From contig NZ_QXXA01000010.1 in assembly GCF_009911265.1 (NCBI RefSeq), forward strand, positions 92,374 through 156,373: a DNA stretch of 64,000 nucleotides. Direction: 5' to 3'. This document shows, one piece after another, positions 17,341-26,020 of the stretch. The DNA is from Senegalia massiliensis (GTDB lineage: Bacteria; Bacillota; Clostridia; Tissierellales; SIT17). Made by a program: the position numbers and the translations under genes. The notes under the pieces were generated by a model. That model did no database searches. It was not told where the DNA came from and saw only the letters and a program-made list of their open reading frames with translations. Within the stretch, counting starts at the first letter, position 1; every line of letters begins with the position of its first letter.

Positions 17341-18219
17341 ATGTTAGGATCAATTGAAGCAGGTGGTACTAAATTTGTATGTGCTGTAAGCGATGAGGAA
17401 TTTAACTTGATTGATAAGATATCATTTTTAACTACAGATCCAAAATCAATACTAAAAGAAATATTTAATTTTTTTGATAAATACGAAGACATAAAATCTA
17501 TTGGCATAGGATCTTTTGGTCCTATAAATATTAATAAAAACTCAGATAAATATGGATATATAACATCAACTCCTAAAACTAAATGGAAAAATTTTAATTT
17601 TCTTGGAGAAATGAAAAAACACTATAATATACCTATTAGTTGGACTACAGATGTTAATGCAGCATGTTTAGGAGAATACTATCTAGGAAGTGCAAAAGGA
17701 AGTAATAGTTGTATTTATCTAACCATAGGAACAGGCATTGGTGGAGGAGTTATAATAAATGGAGATTTTATGGAAGGATTTAGTCACCCAGAAATGGGAC
17801 ATATTTTAATTAAAAAGCATGTAAAAGATAAATATGAAGGATTTTGTCCTTACCATGGAGATTGTCTTGAAGGGCTTACAGCAGGACCTTCAATAGAAAA
17901 AAGATATGGTGTGAGTGGGAAAAAACTAGATAAAGATCATGAAGTATGGAAGTTTATTTCTTATTATTTAGCTCAAGCTCTAGTAAATTATACATTAATA
18001 ATAAGACCAGAAAAGATAATATTAGGTGGAGGAGTAATGAATCAAGATCATATGTTAAGTTTAGTAAAAAAGGAATTTAAATCATTACTTTCAGATTATG
18101 TAGAAGTACCTAATATAGATGATTATATAGTAAAACCTTCATTAAAAGATAATGCAGGTATTATTGGAGGTTTAGTATTAGCTTCTAAAGAATGTGGATA
18201 TTGTGGAAAAACATATTAA
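17341..18219 (+). CDS. ROK family sugar kinase (second, zinc-site type)
   Basis: A 292-residue ROK kinase. IEAGGTKFVCAV is the phosphate loop, TDVNAACLGEYYLGSAKG the catalytic Asp segment and YLTIGTGIGGGVI the glycine motif. GHILIKKHV then GFCPYHGDCLEGLTAGPS give the His and Cys residues of the zinc-binding ROK group that includes fructokinases such as B. subtilis GmuE. It is distinct in sequence from the preceding ROK kinase. GGGAGG precedes the ATG. Last gene of the sugar cluster; a strong terminator follows. Confidence 0.88.
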   Translation: MLGSIEAGGTKFVCAVSDEEFNLIDKISFLTTDPKSILKEIFNFFDKYEDIKSIGIGSFGPININKNSDKYGYITSTPKTKWKNFNFLGEMKKHYNIPISWTTDVNAACLGEYYLGSAKGSNSCIYLTIGTGIGGGVIINGDFMEGFSHPEMGHILIKKHVKDKYEGFCPYHGDCLEGLTAGPSIEKRYGVSGKKLDKDHEVWKFISYYLAQALVNYTLIIRPEKIILGGGVMNQDHMLSLVKKEFKSLLSDYVEVPNIDDYIVKPSLKDNAGIIGGLVLASKECGYCGKTY

Positions 18220-18262
18220 ATTTTTTTAGAAAATGTGGATATTTATATTAATTAATTAATAT

Positions 18263-18306
18263 AAAAGACGATTATTTATTTGAACAAATAAATAATCGTC
18301 TTTTTA
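18263..18306 (+). terminator. Terminator after the sugar cluster; shares arms with 36152-36189
   Basis: Bases 18263-18282 pair perfectly with 18285-18304 around an AA loop, and T runs follow on the plus strand and, reversed, on the minus strand. The inner 14 bases of each arm, ACGATTATTTATTT and its complement, are also the outer 14 bases of each arm of the palindrome at 36152-36189. Confidence 0.85.
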
Positions 18307-18536
18307 ATATGAAATTAAAATAAGATGTTGAAAAGCTTCGTAAAAATTATTTTTGATGAACTTATGTATATATCTATTAGAAGATCATATCAAAAATTAT
18401 CTCGTGAAGAGTTCAATATATTAATAATAAAAAGGCAAGTTGAAAAATAATTTATAGTATATATTAAAATGAATAATTAATTTTTTTATAGTAAAAACTA
18501 TAGCTGATAAATATCATAAAATTAAGGAGATAAAAT
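18307..18536. other. Intergenic region with no supported gene
   Basis: Between the terminator and the OsmC gene there is AT-rich sequence. A 41-codon open frame (ATG at 18325 to TAA at 18450) has no ribosome site and no recognisable product, so I do not call it. The OsmC promoter should lie in the distal half, but I could not identify boxes with confidence. Confidence 0.5.
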
Positions 18537-18977
18537 ATGGCTATAGAAGTTGCTAAAACTACATCACATTTATTAGAGGGAGTAAAGGTTGAATCTACTG
18601 CAAGAGAATTCAAAATGATTTTAGATGAACCTGAAGATGGTGGAGGTACAAATAGTGGTATGAATCCAGTAGAAGCACTACTTTGTGCACTGGGTTCATG
18701 TCAATCCATTATAACTAAAATGATGGCAAAAGATATGGGAATAGAAATTGAAGATATAAAAATTGAAATTGAAGGAAAACTTGACACTGAAGGTTTTCAA
18801 GGTAATACTAAAATAAGACCAGGATTATCTAATATCAAATCTAATTTTATTATTAAATCTAATGAACCAGAAGAAAAAATAAATGAAATGATGAAAAGAG
18901 TCAAGCAGTTTTGTCCAGTAGGGGATACTATTTCTAATGGTACAGATTTAGCAGTAAAATATAGTGTCAAAAAATAA
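18537..18977 (+). CDS. OsmC/Ohr family protein
   Basis: A 146-residue protein of the OsmC family. Two redox-type cysteines are visible: one in ALLCALGSCQSIITKMMAK (the central helix) and one in VKQFCPVGDTISN, the pattern of OsmC-type peroxidases that reduce organic hydroperoxides. A third Cys lies in the ALLC turn. An AAGGAGAT ribosome site precedes ATG. The gene stands alone between two terminators. The exact substrate is not given by the sequence. Confidence 0.9.
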   Translation: MAIEVAKTTSHLLEGVKVESTAREFKMILDEPEDGGGTNSGMNPVEALLCALGSCQSIITKMMAKDMGIEIEDIKIEIEGKLDTEGFQGNTKIRPGLSNIKSNFIIKSNEPEEKINEMMKRVKQFCPVGDTISNGTDLAVKYSVKK

Positions 18978-19003
18978 CTTAGATAATTATTAATATAACT
19001 TTT

Positions 19004-19050
19004 AAAAAATATCTATAAATTTTCTTAGAAAATTTATAGATATTTTTTTC
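19004..19050 (+). terminator. Terminator after the OsmC gene
   Basis: Bases 19004-19024 pair with 19028-19048 around a TTA loop, with T-rich flanks on both sides, so it could act in either direction. Confidence 0.85.
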
Positions 19051-19218
19051 TTAAATAGGACTAAAGTAAGTACTAGTCATATAATACTATAGTTAAAAGA
19101 ATTATAGAAGTAGGTTTAAATTTACGATATAATGAAGTTGTATTATATAAAATATTTTATGTGTTTAATTATTTTTTATTAATATAGATAAATGGTATTT
19201 TAAGGGGAGTGATTACAT

Positions 19219-20199
19219 ATGAAAAAAATACTTGTAACAGGTGCTGATGGTTTTATAGGAAGTCACCTAACTGAGGAATTAGTAAAACAAGGAAATAAGG
19301 TTAAGGCTTTTACATATTATAATTCATTTAATACTTGGGGATGGTTAGATACATTACCTAAAGAAATAATGAAAGAAGTTGAAGTTTTTACAGGAGATGT
19401 ACGTGATCCAAATGGAGTTCGAGAATCAATGAAAGGTATTGAAGAAGTATTTCATTTAGCAGCATTGATAGCTATACCTTTTAGTTATCATTCACCTGAT
19501 GCTTATGTAGATACAAATATTAAAGGTACACTTAATGTGCTTCAAGCTGCTAGAGATTTAGATATATCTAGAGTTTTAGTAACATCAACATCAGAAGTAT
19601 ATGGAACTGCACAATACGTGCCTATTGACGAAAATCATCCATATCAAGGACAATCGCCGTATTCAGCAACTAAGATTGGAGCAGATAGATTAGCAGAATC
19701 ATTTTATAGAAGTTTTAATATGCCTATAACAATAGTTAGACCTTTTAATACTTATGGACCTAGACAGTCAGCAAGAGCAGTTATTCCAACGATTATTACT
19801 CAACTACTTGATGGAAAAAAAGAGGTTAAATTAGGTGCATTAACTCCAACAAGAGATTTCAACTATGTAAAAGATACAGCAAATGGATTTATAGAAATAT
19901 CAAAATCTGATAAAACAATTGGTGAAGAAATCAATATAGCAACTCAACAAGAAATATCTATTAGCCAATTAGCTGAAGAACTAATAAGACAAATAAATCC
20001 TAATGCGAAAATCATTTGTGATGAACAAAGACTTAGACCGGAAAAAAGTGAAGTTAATAGGTTATTAGGAGCTAATGATAAAATTAAGAATCTTACAAAT
20101 TGGAAACCAAATTATACTTTTGAGCAAGGTCTTGCAGAAACTATTGAATTTTTTAAAAATAACTTAGATAAATATAAAACAGACATTTATAATATATAG
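19219..20199 (+). CDS. legB: LegB-like NAD-dependent 4,6-dehydratase
   Basis: A 326-residue extended short-chain dehydrogenase. The NAD-binding motif is VTGADGFIGSHL at residue 6 onward, and the catalytic pair lies in SPYSATKIGADRLAESF (YxxxK) with an upstream Thr/Ser in VTSTSEVYG. In the Campylobacter legionaminic acid pathway, LegB dehydrates an NDP-GlcNAc to the 4-keto-6-deoxy sugar. The next gene encodes LegC, supporting the call. AAGGGGAG precedes ATG. First gene of the seven-gene cluster. Confidence 0.85.
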   Translation: MKKILVTGADGFIGSHLTEELVKQGNKVKAFTYYNSFNTWGWLDTLPKEIMKEVEVFTGDVRDPNGVRESMKGIEEVFHLAALIAIPFSYHSPDAYVDTNIKGTLNVLQAARDLDISRVLVTSTSEVYGTAQYVPIDENHPYQGQSPYSATKIGADRLAESFYRSFNMPITIVRPFNTYGPRQSARAVIPTIITQLLDGKKEVKLGALTPTRDFNYVKDTANGFIEISKSDKTIGEEINIATQQEISISQLAEELIRQINPNAKIICDEQRLRPEKSEVNRLLGANDKIKNLTNWKPNYTFEQGLAETIEFFKNNLDKYKTDIYNI

Positions 20200-20214
20200 T
20201 CAGGAGGACAAGCT

Positions 20215-21387
20215 ATGAGCCAAAAATTTATTCCTTTATCTGTACCAAATTTAAAGGGAAGAGAGCTTGAATATGTAACTCATGCAGTAGAAACTGAATG
20301 GGTTTCAACAGGTGGCACATATGTTACTGAATTTGAACAAAAAACCGCAGAATATGTTAAGTCTAAAGGTGCTGTATCTTGTCAAAATGGAACTTCAGGT
20401 ATTCACATTGCTCTAGAAGTATGTGGAATAACAGGAGAACATGAAGTAATTGTTCCTACACTTACATTTATTGCAGCTGTTAATCCTGTTAAATATGTAG
20501 GGGCAGAGCCTATATTTATGGATTGTGATGATTCACTTACTATAGATACAGATAAACTATTAGAATTCTGTGAAAAAAAATGTACCTTTATAGATGGAAA
20601 GTTAATTAATAATAAAACTAATAAACATATAAAAGCAATATTAATTGTGCATGTATTTGGAAATATGGCTGATATGGAGAAGATAATGGATATTGCAGAT
20701 AAATTCAACCTTAAAGTAGTAGAAGATGCTACTGAAGCAATAGGTACTTATTATAGTAAAGGTAAATATAAAGGAAAATATGCTGGAACTATTGGAGATG
20801 TTGGAATTTATTCATTTAATGGAAATAAGATTATAACTACTGGTGGTGGGGGAATGATAGTTTCAGATGATGAAAATCTTCTTAAACAAGCAAAACATCT
20901 CACAACTCAAGCTAAAAGTGATACGTTGTATTACACTCATGATCAAATTGGATATAATTACAGAATGACTAATTTACAAGCAGCTCTTGGAATTGCACAA
21001 TTAGAACAACTTGAACAGTTTATTGCAACTAAAAAAGAAAATTATAATTTATATAAGAAGTATATCAATAGTATTGATGGATTAACAATACTAGACTTTA
21101 GAGATGACATAAGGCCAAACTATTGGTTCTATGCACTTTATTGTGATGAAGATTATTCACTTAATAGGGATGAAATTATTAAATATTTATCGTCAAAGAA
21201 TGTTCAATCAAGACCTATATGGGGATTAATAAGTGATCAAAAGCCTTATTTAGGTAGTCAGACTTATAAAATAGAAAAAGCAAAGAATTATTTAAAACAT
21301 ATTATAAATATACCTTGTAGTTCAAATTTAAGTAAGAAAGATGTACTTTATGTAATAAATTGTTTAAAGGATTCTAAAACATTATAG
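20215..21387 (+). CDS. legC: LegC-like sugar aminotransferase
   Basis: A 390-residue DegT/DnrJ/EryC1 aminotransferase, PLP-dependent. The likely Schiff-base lysine is in IYSFNGNKIITTGGGGMIV, and VVEDATEAIGTYY contains the PLP-ring aspartate. In legionaminic acid synthesis it would aminate the C4 keto group made by LegB. The start region (IPLSVPNLKGRELEYV) and the long central insertion match the LegC subgroup. GGAGGACA precedes ATG, 15 bases after legB. Confidence 0.87.
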   Translation: MSQKFIPLSVPNLKGRELEYVTHAVETEWVSTGGTYVTEFEQKTAEYVKSKGAVSCQNGTSGIHIALEVCGITGEHEVIVPTLTFIAAVNPVKYVGAEPIFMDCDDSLTIDTDKLLEFCEKKCTFIDGKLINNKTNKHIKAILIVHVFGNMADMEKIMDIADKFNLKVVEDATEAIGTYYSKGKYKGKYAGTIGDVGIYSFNGNKIITTGGGGMIVSDDENLLKQAKHLTTQAKSDTLYYTHDQIGYNYRMTNLQAALGIAQLEQLEQFIATKKENYNLYKKYINSIDGLTILDFRDDIRPNYWFYALYCDEDYSLNRDEIIKYLSSKNVQSRPIWGLISDQKPYLGSQTYKIEKAKNYLKHIINIPCSSNLSKKDVLYVINCLKDSKTL

Positions 21388-21414
21388 ATTTTAGTTACAA
21401 GAGAGGTGTAAACA

Positions 21415-22464
21415 TTGGAAGTAAAAAACTTTTTAATAGATCAAGAATGTACAATGTTAGAAGCTATGGAACTCTTAGATAAGGTAGCTAAAAAGGTGCT
21501 TTTTGTCATCAACAAAGGTAAGTTTGTTGCTGCTATAACAGATGGCGATATTAGAAGATGGATTCTCAAAAAAGGGAATCTGGATGCTACAGTAAAAGAA
21601 ATAGCAAACTATAATCCTAAATATTTGATGCAAGAGGACAAGTCTTTAGCAAAAGAGTTTATGAAGAAAAATGCTATTGAGGCATTACCAATATTAAATG
21701 AACAAAAGGATATTATTTCAGTTATATTATGGAATGATGAGGAAATTCAACATAGAAAAACATTAAATATTCCTATAGTTATTATGGCTGGTGGTTTTGG
21801 AACTAGACTTTACCCGTATACAAAAATTCTTCCTAAACCACTTATTCCTATTGGTGAAATTCCAATAGTGGAACATATTATAAATAGGTTTAATAAGTAT
21901 GGTAGCAATCAATTCTATTTAGTGGTGAATCATAAAAAAAATATGATAAAAGCTTATTTTAATGAAATTAATAAAAGTTATAAAGTTGACTATGCTGATG
22001 AAGAAAAACCTTTAGGGACTGGTGGAGGTTTGAGTTTACTTAAAGGCAAAATTAACTCTACATTCGTATTGTCAAATTGTGATATTTTAATAGAAGAGGA
22101 TTATGAAAAAATTTATAATTATCATAAAAAAGAAAATAATTTAATAACTATGGTATGTTCACTTAAGAATATTAAGATACCATATGGGGTAATTGAAATA
22201 AGTAAAACTGGTGAAATAGAAGAAATGAAAGAAAAACCAGAAATATCATTTTTCACTAATACAGGAATGTATATTGTAGAGCCTAAAGTAATTGAGGATC
22301 TTGAAGATAATAAAGTTATAAGTTTTCCAGATATAATAGAAAAATATAAACAAAGTGGTTATAAAATCGGTATTTATCCTATTAGCGAAAAAAGTTGGCT
22401 AGATATGGGGCAATTAGATGAGATGGAAGAGATGAGAAGAAAGCTGGAACGAGAGGATGTGTAA
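21415..22464 (+). CDS. ptmE: PtmE-like CBS plus nucleotidyltransferase
   Basis: A 349-residue fusion. Residues 1-115 form a CBS pair; residues from about 121 form a sugar-phosphate nucleotidyltransferase beginning MAGGFGTRLYPYTKILPKPL and containing VLSNCDILIEEDY. In C. jejuni, PtmE makes the GDP-activated glucosamine precursor of legionaminic acid, and the CBS plus transferase layout is the same. The start is TTG, with AGAGAGGTG upstream. It may therefore use GTP, but nucleotide choice cannot be read from sequence. Confidence 0.85.
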   Translation: MEVKNFLIDQECTMLEAMELLDKVAKKVLFVINKGKFVAAITDGDIRRWILKKGNLDATVKEIANYNPKYLMQEDKSLAKEFMKKNAIEALPILNEQKDIISVILWNDEEIQHRKTLNIPIVIMAGGFGTRLYPYTKILPKPLIPIGEIPIVEHIINRFNKYGSNQFYLVVNHKKNMIKAYFNEINKSYKVDYADEEKPLGTGGGLSLLKGKINSTFVLSNCDILIEEDYEKIYNYHKKENNLITMVCSLKNIKIPYGVIEISKTGEIEEMKEKPEISFFTNTGMYIVEPKVIEDLEDNKVISFPDIIEKYKQSGYKIGIYPISEKSWLDMGQLDEMEEMRRKLEREDV

Positions 22465-22469
22465 TTAAA

Positions 22470-23141
22470 ATGAAATGGAATGGGTTGCCTCTTTTAATTT
22501 TTGGAAGTGGAGGAATTTCTAAAGAGACTTATAACATAATAAAACAAATTAATCTACATAATGGCCAGCAAGTTTATGATTTCTTAGGATTTGTTGAAGA
22601 TGATATTTCTAAAGTTGGAAATGAAATAATTGATGGATATAATGTCATAACATGTGATAATGATATTGCAGAATATACACGTTACTTTCCAGTAATAGGT
22701 GTGGTAATCCCTATAGGTAATCCTAAAGTTAAGTCTATAATATATAATAAGATAAATAATATTAGAAATATAGTTTATCCTAATATAATTCATCCAAGTG
22801 TTAAATTTGATATCGATAATGTTAAACTTGGAATAGGAAATATATTAACTGCTGGTGTAAATTTAACTTGTGATATAAAAATTGGTAATTTTAATTTAAT
22901 TAATTTAAATTGTACAGTTGGACACGATACAGAATTAAAAGATTATAATGTAATTAATCCCTTAGTTGCAATATCAGGGAATATAATTATTAAAAATGGT
23001 TGTTTAATTGGAACAGGGGCCAAGATACTACAAGAACTTACAGTTAATGATAATTCAATTATAGGATCTGGAGCTGTAGTTGTTAGAGACGTTGAAGAGA
23101 ACAGTACAGTAGTAGGGGTTCCAGCAAAACTTATTAAGTAG
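22470..23141 (+). CDS. legH: LegH/NeuD-like sugar N/O-acetyltransferase
   Basis: A 223-residue protein with an N-terminal Rossmann-like part (LLIFGSGGISKETYNII) and a C-terminal left-handed beta-helix of hexapeptide repeats (IGNFNLINLNCTVGHD, ISGNIIIKNG, GSGAVVVRDVEENSTVVGVP). His in VGHD is the usual catalytic base of PglD/NeuD proteins. In this cluster it most likely acetylates the 4-amino group made by LegC. Five bases separate it from the preceding gene. An O-acetyltransferase role is the alternative. Confidence 0.8.
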   Translation: MKWNGLPLLIFGSGGISKETYNIIKQINLHNGQQVYDFLGFVEDDISKVGNEIIDGYNVITCDNDIAEYTRYFPVIGVVIPIGNPKVKSIIYNKINNIRNIVYPNIIHPSVKFDIDNVKLGIGNILTAGVNLTCDIKIGNFNLINLNCTVGHDTELKDYNVINPLVAISGNIIIKNGCLIGTGAKILQELTVNDNSIIGSGAVVVRDVEENSTVVGVPAKLIK

Positions 23142-23153
23142 AGGTGTTTGTAA

Positions 23154-24155
23154 ATGAATAAAAAAGTTTTTATTATTGCTGAAGCAGGAGTAAATCATAA
23201 TGGTGATATTAATATAGCAAAAAGATTAGTAGATGTAGCAAAAGATGCAGGAGTAGATGCTATAAAATTCCAGACTTTTATATCTGAAAAGGTTGTTTCT
23301 ATAAATGCTCCAAAAGCTGAATATCAAAATAAAAATACTTCATCAAAAGAAACTCAACTTGATATGGTAAAAAAACTTGAATTATCATTTGATGAATTTA
23401 TTGAACTTAACGAATATTGTAAGCAAAAAAATATTGAATTTCTTTCTACTGCATTTGATTTTGATAGCATAGACTTTTTAAGTGGGCTGAATATGAAAAG
23501 ATGGAAAGTACCATCTGGAGATATTACAAACTTACCTTATTTAATTAAAATTGCTAAGTTAGAAAAACCTATCATTCTATCAACGGGTATGAGTACTATG
23601 GAGGATATTGAATCTGCAATTTTAATTTTAAAAGAAAATGGTTCACAAGAAATTACAATACTTCACTGTACAACAGAATACCCAACACCTTTTAGTGATG
23701 TTAACTTAAAAGCTATGAATACTATTAAGAATGAGTTTGAATTGCCTGTAGGTTATTCTGATCATACTAAAGGAATTGAAGTTCCAATAGCTGCAGTTTC
23801 ATTAGGGGCTACTGTTATAGAAAAACATTTTACATTAGATAGAATGATGGAAGGTCCTGATCATAAGGCAAGTTTAGAACCAAATGAATTAAAAGCTATG
23901 GTAGATGGGATTAGAAATATTGAAGTTGCACTAGGTGATGGGGAAAAAAGAATTGCTGAATCAGAGAGAAAAAACATGTCAATTGCAAGAAAGAGTATCA
24001 TAGCAAAAGTAAATATAGAAAAAGGTGAAGTATTAACAGAAAAAAATTTAACTGTTAAGAGACCTGGAAATGGTATTAGTCCAATGAATTGGTATCAAGT
24101 AATTGGGAAAAAGGCAGTAAAAGATTTTAAAGAAGATGAGTTGATAGAATTATGA
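23154..24155 (+). CDS. legI: Legionaminic acid synthase (NeuB family)
   Basis: A 333-residue sialic-acid-type synthase: an N-terminal TIM barrel (IIAEAGVNHNGDINIAKRLV, VPSGDITNLPYL, STGMSTMEDIESAI, YSDHTKGIEVPIAAVSLGA) and a C-terminal antifreeze-like SAF domain (ARKSIIAKVNIEKGEVLTEK). It condenses phosphoenolpyruvate with the 2,4-diacetamido-6-deoxymannose intermediate to form a nonulosonic acid. Choice of LegI over plain NeuB rests on LegB, LegC and LegH next to it. It overlaps the next start by four bases. Confidence 0.88.
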   Translation: MNKKVFIIAEAGVNHNGDINIAKRLVDVAKDAGVDAIKFQTFISEKVVSINAPKAEYQNKNTSSKETQLDMVKKLELSFDEFIELNEYCKQKNIEFLSTAFDFDSIDFLSGLNMKRWKVPSGDITNLPYLIKIAKLEKPIILSTGMSTMEDIESAILILKENGSQEITILHCTTEYPTPFSDVNLKAMNTIKNEFELPVGYSDHTKGIEVPIAAVSLGATVIEKHFTLDRMMEGPDHKASLEPNELKAMVDGIRNIEVALGDGEKRIAESERKNMSIARKSIIAKVNIEKGEVLTEKNLTVKRPGNGISPMNWYQVIGKKAVKDFKEDELIEL

Positions 24156-25321
24156 AAAAAATTATTAGTATAGTTACAGCTACAAGAGCAGAATATGGAT
24201 TACTAAAACCAATAATAGAAAAATTGAACTTAATTGAAGAATTTGATGTTCGAGTTGTTGCTACAGGTGCACATCTTTCATCTGAATTTGGATTAACATA
24301 CAAAGAAATTGAACAGGATGGAATAGTAATTGATGAAAAAATTGAAATATTACTGAGTTCAGATACACCCTCTTCTATTTCAAAATCAATGGGAATTGCT
24401 ATGATTAGTTTTGCAGATTACTTTGAAAAACTGAATCCAGATATGTTGATTGTTCTAGGAGATAGATATGAAACATTTGCTGTATCTACAGTAGCAATGA
24501 ATCAAAGAATTCCAATTGCTCACTTATATGGGGGAGAAACTACAGAAGGAGCTATAGATGAATCTATTCGTCATGCTATCACAAAGTTAAGTTATTTACA
24601 TTTTACAAGTACAGAAAAATATAGAAAACGTGTAATTCAATTAGGAGAAAACCCAGAACGTGTTTTTAGTATAGGTGCTATTGGTATTGAGAATGTACTA
24701 AACCAAAAGCTTATGAATAAGTCAGAAGTTGAAAAATCAATTGAGTTTATGTTAGAAAAACCCTATGCAATTGTTACATTTCACCCTGTAACTTTAGAAG
24801 GGGATAATTCTAAAGAACAAATAAAAGAACTTTTAAGTGCTTGTAGATTATATGAAGATATAAAATTTATTTTTACCAAGGCAAATGCTGATTCAAATGG
24901 ACGTGTTATTAATAAAATGATTGATGATTTTGTATACAATAATGATAATGCTATTGCCTTTGCATCTTTAGGAATGATTAGATATCTTAGTGCTTTAAAA
25001 TATTGTAGCATGGTAATTGGAAATTCTTCAAGTGGATTAGTTGAAGCACCTAGCTTTGGTGTACCTACAATAAATATTGGAGATAGACAAAAAGGGAGAA
25101 TTCAATCAGATAGTGTAATTAATTGTAAACCATATAAAGATGATATTAAAAATGCCATAGATTTAGCATTGACTCAAGAGTTTAAAATTAAAGCAAAAAA
25201 TACAATAAATCCATATGGAGATGGAAATACGTCATCAAAAATTGTAGAAATAATTAAGAATTTTGTTATTAATGATAAAATTAATTTGAAAAAGAAGTTT
25301 TATGATTGTGAGGTGGAATAA
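24152..25321 (+). CDS. legG: LegG-like hydrolysing NDP-sugar 2-epimerase (NeuC family)
   Basis: A 389-residue GT-B fold epimerase. VTATRAEYGLLKPII opens the protein; YGGETTEGAIDESIRHAITK contains catalytic acidic and His residues; VTFHPVTLEG and GNSSSGLVEAPSFGVPTINIGDRQKGR are NeuC hallmarks. It releases the nucleotide and epimerises C2 to give the manno-configured sugar used by LegI. ATG overlaps the legI stop (ATGA), indicating coupled translation. Confidence 0.88.
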   Translation: MKKIISIVTATRAEYGLLKPIIEKLNLIEEFDVRVVATGAHLSSEFGLTYKEIEQDGIVIDEKIEILLSSDTPSSISKSMGIAMISFADYFEKLNPDMLIVLGDRYETFAVSTVAMNQRIPIAHLYGGETTEGAIDESIRHAITKLSYLHFTSTEKYRKRVIQLGENPERVFSIGAIGIENVLNQKLMNKSEVEKSIEFMLEKPYAIVTFHPVTLEGDNSKEQIKELLSACRLYEDIKFIFTKANADSNGRVINKMIDDFVYNNDNAIAFASLGMIRYLSALKYCSMVIGNSSSGLVEAPSFGVPTINIGDRQKGRIQSDSVINCKPYKDDIKNAIDLALTQEFKIKAKNTINPYGDGNTSSKIVEIIKNFVINDKINLKKKFYDCEVE

Positions 25322-26014
25322 ATGAAAAATCTTGCAATAATTCCAGCTAGAAGTGGTTCAAAAGGCCTTAAAGATAAGAATATTAAATTATTAAATGGAA
25401 AACCTCTTATAGCTTATACAATTGAAGCAGCAAAAAAATCAGGTTTATTTAATGAAATATTTGTATCAACAGATTCAGAAAAATATGCAAAAATTGCTCA
25501 GGTTTGGGGTGCAAACGTCCCTTTTTTACGAAGTGATGAACTATCAACGGATACAGCTTCATCATGGGATGTTGTAAGAGAGGCTATAAATAAGTATAAA
25601 GAAAATGTAAAAGAGTTTGATACAATAGCTTTATTGCAACCTACATCTCCATTGAGAACAGCAGATGATATAATCGCTGGATATAATAAAATGAAACAAA
25701 AATTTGCAAATAGTATTGTTTCTGTTTGTGAAACCGATCATTCTCCACTTTGGTCAAACACTTTGCCAGAAGATAATTCTATGGTTAGTTTCGTTAAACA
25801 AGATATTATTAATTCAATTAGACAAGACTTACCAACATATTATCGAATTAATGGTGCATTATATATTGTGAGAACAAACTATTTAATGAGTAATAATAAT
25901 ATTTATAAGGATAGTAGTTTTGCAACGATTATGTCAAGAGAAAATTCAATTGATATTGATACTAGAATGGATTTTATTATTGCAGATGCATTAATGAAGG
26001 ATAGATTAAGGTGA
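25322..26014 (+). CDS. legF: CMP-legionaminic acid synthetase (NeuA family)
   Basis: A 230-residue cytidylyltransferase. The CTP-binding motif is IIPARSGSKGLKDKNIKLL near the N-terminus, followed by STDSEKYAKIA, LLQPTSPLRTADDI and the C-terminal metal-site segment SIDIDTRMDF. It activates the nonulosonic acid with CMP. GAGGTGGAATA precedes the ATG, which directly follows the legG stop. No glycosyltransferase using CMP-Leg lies in the window, so the acceptor (flagellin, surface protein or glycan) is unknown. Confidence 0.9.
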   Translation: MKNLAIIPARSGSKGLKDKNIKLLNGKPLIAYTIEAAKKSGLFNEIFVSTDSEKYAKIAQVWGANVPFLRSDELSTDTASSWDVVREAINKYKENVKEFDTIALLQPTSPLRTADDIIAGYNKMKQKFANSIVSVCETDHSPLWSNTLPEDNSMVSFVKQDIINSIRQDLPTYYRINGALYIVRTNYLMSNNNIYKDSSFATIMSRENSIDIDTRMDFIIADALMKDRLR

Positions 26015-26020
26015 TATAAG

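Noticed and set aside
18325-18450. A 41-codon open frame between the sugar cluster terminator and the OsmC gene, with a fairly protein-like translation.
   Set aside because: No ribosome site before its ATG, no family I recognise and a normal length for chance in AT-rich DNA; it could be a remnant, but I cannot support it.
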